A DNA stretch of 64,000 nucleotides, taken from Gentiana macrophylla (lineage: Eukaryota > Streptophyta > Magnoliopsida > Gentianales > Gentianaceae). This document shows, piece by piece, positions 61,690 to 64,000 of this stretch (position 1 is the stretch's first letter; each line of letters begins with the position of its first letter). The position numbers and the translations under genes were made by a program. The stretch spans positions 185,753,333 through 185,817,332 of the forward strand of contig CM047805.1 of the NCBI GenBank assembly GCA_026214975.1, read 5' to 3'. The notes beneath the pieces are model-generated. The model worked only from the letters and a program-made list of their open reading frames with translations, ran no database searches and was not told the DNA's origin.

Positions 61690-62290
61690 AAAGTTGGAAA
61701 TAGTTTTTTATTGATTTTTTTAAGAAAACCAACCAATTTTACTATTCAACTAAATCCGCCAAAACAACGGTAGTAACATGATTCGGAGGATGTGCTCCCA
61801 AAACAGTGACACCCAATTAATCAACGCCTAGACGCGCTAGAATGTGTGCCGGTTCATTACCGGCACGCCTAACAAAAGAAATACAAATTGACGAAAAATG
61901 AGTTGTCTCCGCAATCCAATCCTGCAATAAGCTGCCAAAGGAGGAGAAGCAATCTCCCGATGTTGCAGCCGCTGAACACAGACCAGACAATCACTCTCCA
62001 CCAACAACTGAGTTAGTCCCAAGCGCCGTCCCTCCACTAGTGCCATAAGAATCGCCCTCATCTCCAACACCGCAACCGCTATGCCTGGATCTAATCGAAA
62101 TGAATAAGCTGCCATAATAGAACCCTCGATGATCGCGGAAGATAAGACCTATCCCGATGCATGCGAGTGGACCGAGGCATCAACATTGCACTTTATCATC
62201 CCATTAGGTGGTCGCTCCCAACGATCACGCAACTCTTGTTGCTGCACTATATGAGGCACCTAAGTAGCCTGGAAGAACTCTCTTGCTGCA
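61690..62290 (-). mobile_element. Second LINE fragment with RNase H domain
   Basis: On the minus strand the frame reads PPNGMIKCNVDASVHSHAS, the typical RVT_3 RNase H opening with its catalytic Asp. After one stop it continues in SFRLDPGIAVAVLEMRA and LLVESDC (62100-61960). The left edge is T-rich (about 61700-61725), consistent with a 3' tail. It is a different LINE lineage from 60487-61600. Confidence 0.7.
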
Positions 62291-62970
62291 CTGAGAGCCG
62301 AGGAACAACAATAATAATGCTCGAGTATGATAGACGACTTGATACAAAAGATATAAATTTAACATTTAATATAATAAGTATTATATATTCAATCTTGTTC
62401 ATAAGTAGTCGATATAATCTTAACGAAAACTAACCATTTAATGTAATAAGTACATCAATAAATGTATATATATGTGCATTATGTATTCGAGCTTGATTAT
62501 AAATAGTCGAGTCGTTAGTAGATCTCAGGGAGCCGGAGTTGATGTAGAAAGCAAAGAGATGAACCCTGAGTTGGTCATGCATAATACAAATACTTATAAA
62601 ATGTTACCTACAAAAGAAAGGCAGCAAGATGAACACGACAAAACAAAGCTAACGGAAAGAGTAGTATCATGACCCAATAGGAATTAGGAGCCCATAATCC
62701 CAGAATCACGAGTCAAGTTCGAGTTGGAGTTGGAGTTGGAGTCCGAGTAAGATTAATCTCATTCAATTCAAAGCATGCTCAAACGGGTTAACAAACAGAA
62801 TGAAAAGTCACTGCATTATATTACCATCATCAAAACATGCCATTACTGCATCCCTTTTATTTATAACTGTATATCTAACATAAGTTAAAACGGTCCCTTT
62901 TACGCGTGAAGCAAGTACATCGATTCCTCACAGATGAGTGTATCCATGTTGAAGCAGCTTTCAGCCATAT
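62291..62970. other. Intergenic sequence and HscB-like 3' flank
   Basis: No gene is supported. A short GGAGTT tandem (about 62725-62742) is present. The stretch next to 62971 would be the 3' UTR of the minus-strand HscB-like gene. Confidence 0.4.
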
Positions 62971-63502
62971 TTAAAGCTTATCTACAATTTCTTCACAAGC
63001 ACGCTTGTAGTATTTCATTCTTCGGATAGTAGCCACGCAATCTTCATACTTTTTACTCTCGAATGCATTTGCCAATTGGTCAGACCAATAACTCAGCTTC
63101 TCGATCAACTGCACCCAAAAATAATGAATGACATCAACCCCTATGCATACCAGACTTCTTCAATTGCACAAGACTCGTGCACATGTACAAGTATCATTTT
63201 GGATATGACAATGATAAATGTGTGGTTGCCTGTTTAGTCCAAGCAAGAATTACTAATAGTTAATCCAAATCACTCTCAGTACAAAAGGGCAAAAGTTCAT
63301 TTACTTAAAGACGGTTTTTTTTTTTTGGGTAAAAAGGTCAATTCTCGTTTAAGTCGGCAACAATTGCCGAGATTACAGATGGAGGGGGTTTTGTTCCCCA
63401 GTTACAATAGATTGCTGGATAAAATAAATGATCAAAACCTAAGCTATCAAGAAGATGAGCTTGCACAATATACAGTTGCGTATTTTGGAGAATATATACA
63501 CA

Positions 63503-63544
<42 letters not shown>

Positions 63545-63635
63545 AGTTAATACTTAATTAACATACCTCCCTCAGTATCTGAGCTAATGCCTTCGAGTCA
63601 GCTGTTCCCTCGACAGTTTCTCTGATCTCCATTAT
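62971..63635 (-). CDS. HSCB: HscB/Jac1-like iron-sulfur cluster co-chaperone, last two exons
   Basis: HscB is a J-domain protein that helps Hsp70 pass Fe-S clusters from the ISU scaffold, mainly in mitochondria. The penultimate exon (63567-63635, 23 codons) reads IMEIRETVEGTADSKALAQI. It joins in phase 0 to the last exon (62971-63108) reading LIEKLSYWSDQLANAFES, then ATIRRMKYYKRACEEIVDKL and stop. The two splice acceptors (GTGCAG) and the donor (GTATGT) are good. Spacing and sequence match the HscB C-terminal domain (MEIREAVEEA; I-RM-YY-R----I). The J domain and upstream exons should lie to the right of the window. The 458-bp intron holds a LINE-tail-like piece and a (GT)n run. Confidence 0.75.
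63311..63430 (-). repeat. LINE 3'-tail-like fragment in the HscB-like intron
   Basis: A T-run (63314-63325) is followed by GTCAATTCTCGTTTAAGTCGGCAACAATTG-type text and GAGATTACAGATGGAGG. This resembles the tail region of the LINE fragments at 32440 and 60510. No target duplication was found. Confidence 0.4.
63505..63542 (+). repeat. (GT)n microsatellite in the HscB-like intron
   Basis: About nineteen GT units, intronic. Confidence 0.9.
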
Positions 63636-64000
63636 CTGCACTTGAAAATTAATTGTGAACGCTTCCACTGGAACAAGATCATAAACTTCATCGAGCAAAT
63701 GCAATTCATTGTCTAAGGCATGAACACAAACTAAAAGACGGGCTTAAGATCACACATACAAGAGAGTTGAACAAAAAATCTTGGAGCCATGAACTTCACA
63801 ATCAAGGCCCTTCAGAAAAGTACAGAGAGTACTAAGAAAGAAACAAGGGTAAATACAGAGAAAGAAGCCAAAAAACACAGGCGTTTGGACAAGGGTTTTT
63901 TCAATTTATTCACCCCACTAAGAAAACAACTTTATTCATTTGAATAAATTGGTATTCTCTCTTACTTCTCTCCTCATAATACATCCACACGAAAACCGAT
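63636..64000 (-). other. Probable HscB-like upstream intron
   Basis: No exon with HscB similarity is seen. A frame at 63640-63720 runs on from the exon but carries no family motif and precedes the acceptor, so it is taken as intron. Confidence 0.4.

Overview
The window reads as nuclear DNA of a flowering plant, probably a eudicot. It is AT-rich, its genes are split by GT-AG introns, and it carries pieces of a plant calcium-dependent protein kinase (CDPK), a plant-specific 'Mal d 1-associated protein'-type gene, an HscB-type co-chaperone gene, and typical plant transposons (LTR elements primed by tRNA-Asp or initiator tRNA-Met, an antisense L1-type LINE, a CACTA element). The species cannot be named. 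Apparently working genes are few: one two-exon Mal d 1-associated-like gene (58184-59726, minus) and the last two exons of an HscB-like gene (62971-63635, minus). Nearly everything else is decayed gene copies and mobile DNA.

The backbone is a duplicated block. Block A (3598-26374) and block B (32929-59343) are near-identical wherever they align. Each runs CDPK pseudogene, LINE in its upstream region, CDPK upstream sequence, tRNA-Glu-like sequence, SINE-like repeat, second tRNA-Glu-like sequence, Mal d 1-associated gene (exon 2 only in A, complete in B). They differ mainly by insertions and a few deletions. A gained a 1.2 kb CACTA element (11557-12782) and a 9.6 kb copia-type non-coding LTR element (15253-24848) that hosts two solo LTRs. 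B gained an antisense solo LTR (about 36243-44137) holding a 6.4 kb non-coding LTR element (36878-43276), and a 7.1 kb antisense LTR element (47517-54619). Most have clear target-site duplications, and the other block usually shows the empty site. The LINE sits at the same place in both blocks, so it predates the duplication. Between the blocks (26375-32928) lies an older, more diverged CDPK copy with tandem upstream repeats; positions 1-3597 hold remnants of another copy.

All CDPK copies (4834-7140, 26438-28524, 34221-44460, and a lone last exon at 277-342) are broken by nonsense codons, frameshifts, lost splice sites and internal deletions. The middle copy carries an inserted LINE ORF1 zinc-knuckle fragment that reads in frame into the kinase domain. 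A tRNA-Glu-like sequence with an intact B box and a following T-run recurs nine times.

The right end (60487-62290) holds two 5'-truncated LINE fragments with RNase H and zf-RVT domains, then the HscB-like gene running off the window. A caution for readers: where the blocks are compared, many differences replace CAG or CTG with CG or TCG in patches. This looks like uncorrected base-calling error at methylated CHG sites, so some frameshifts reported here may not be real.
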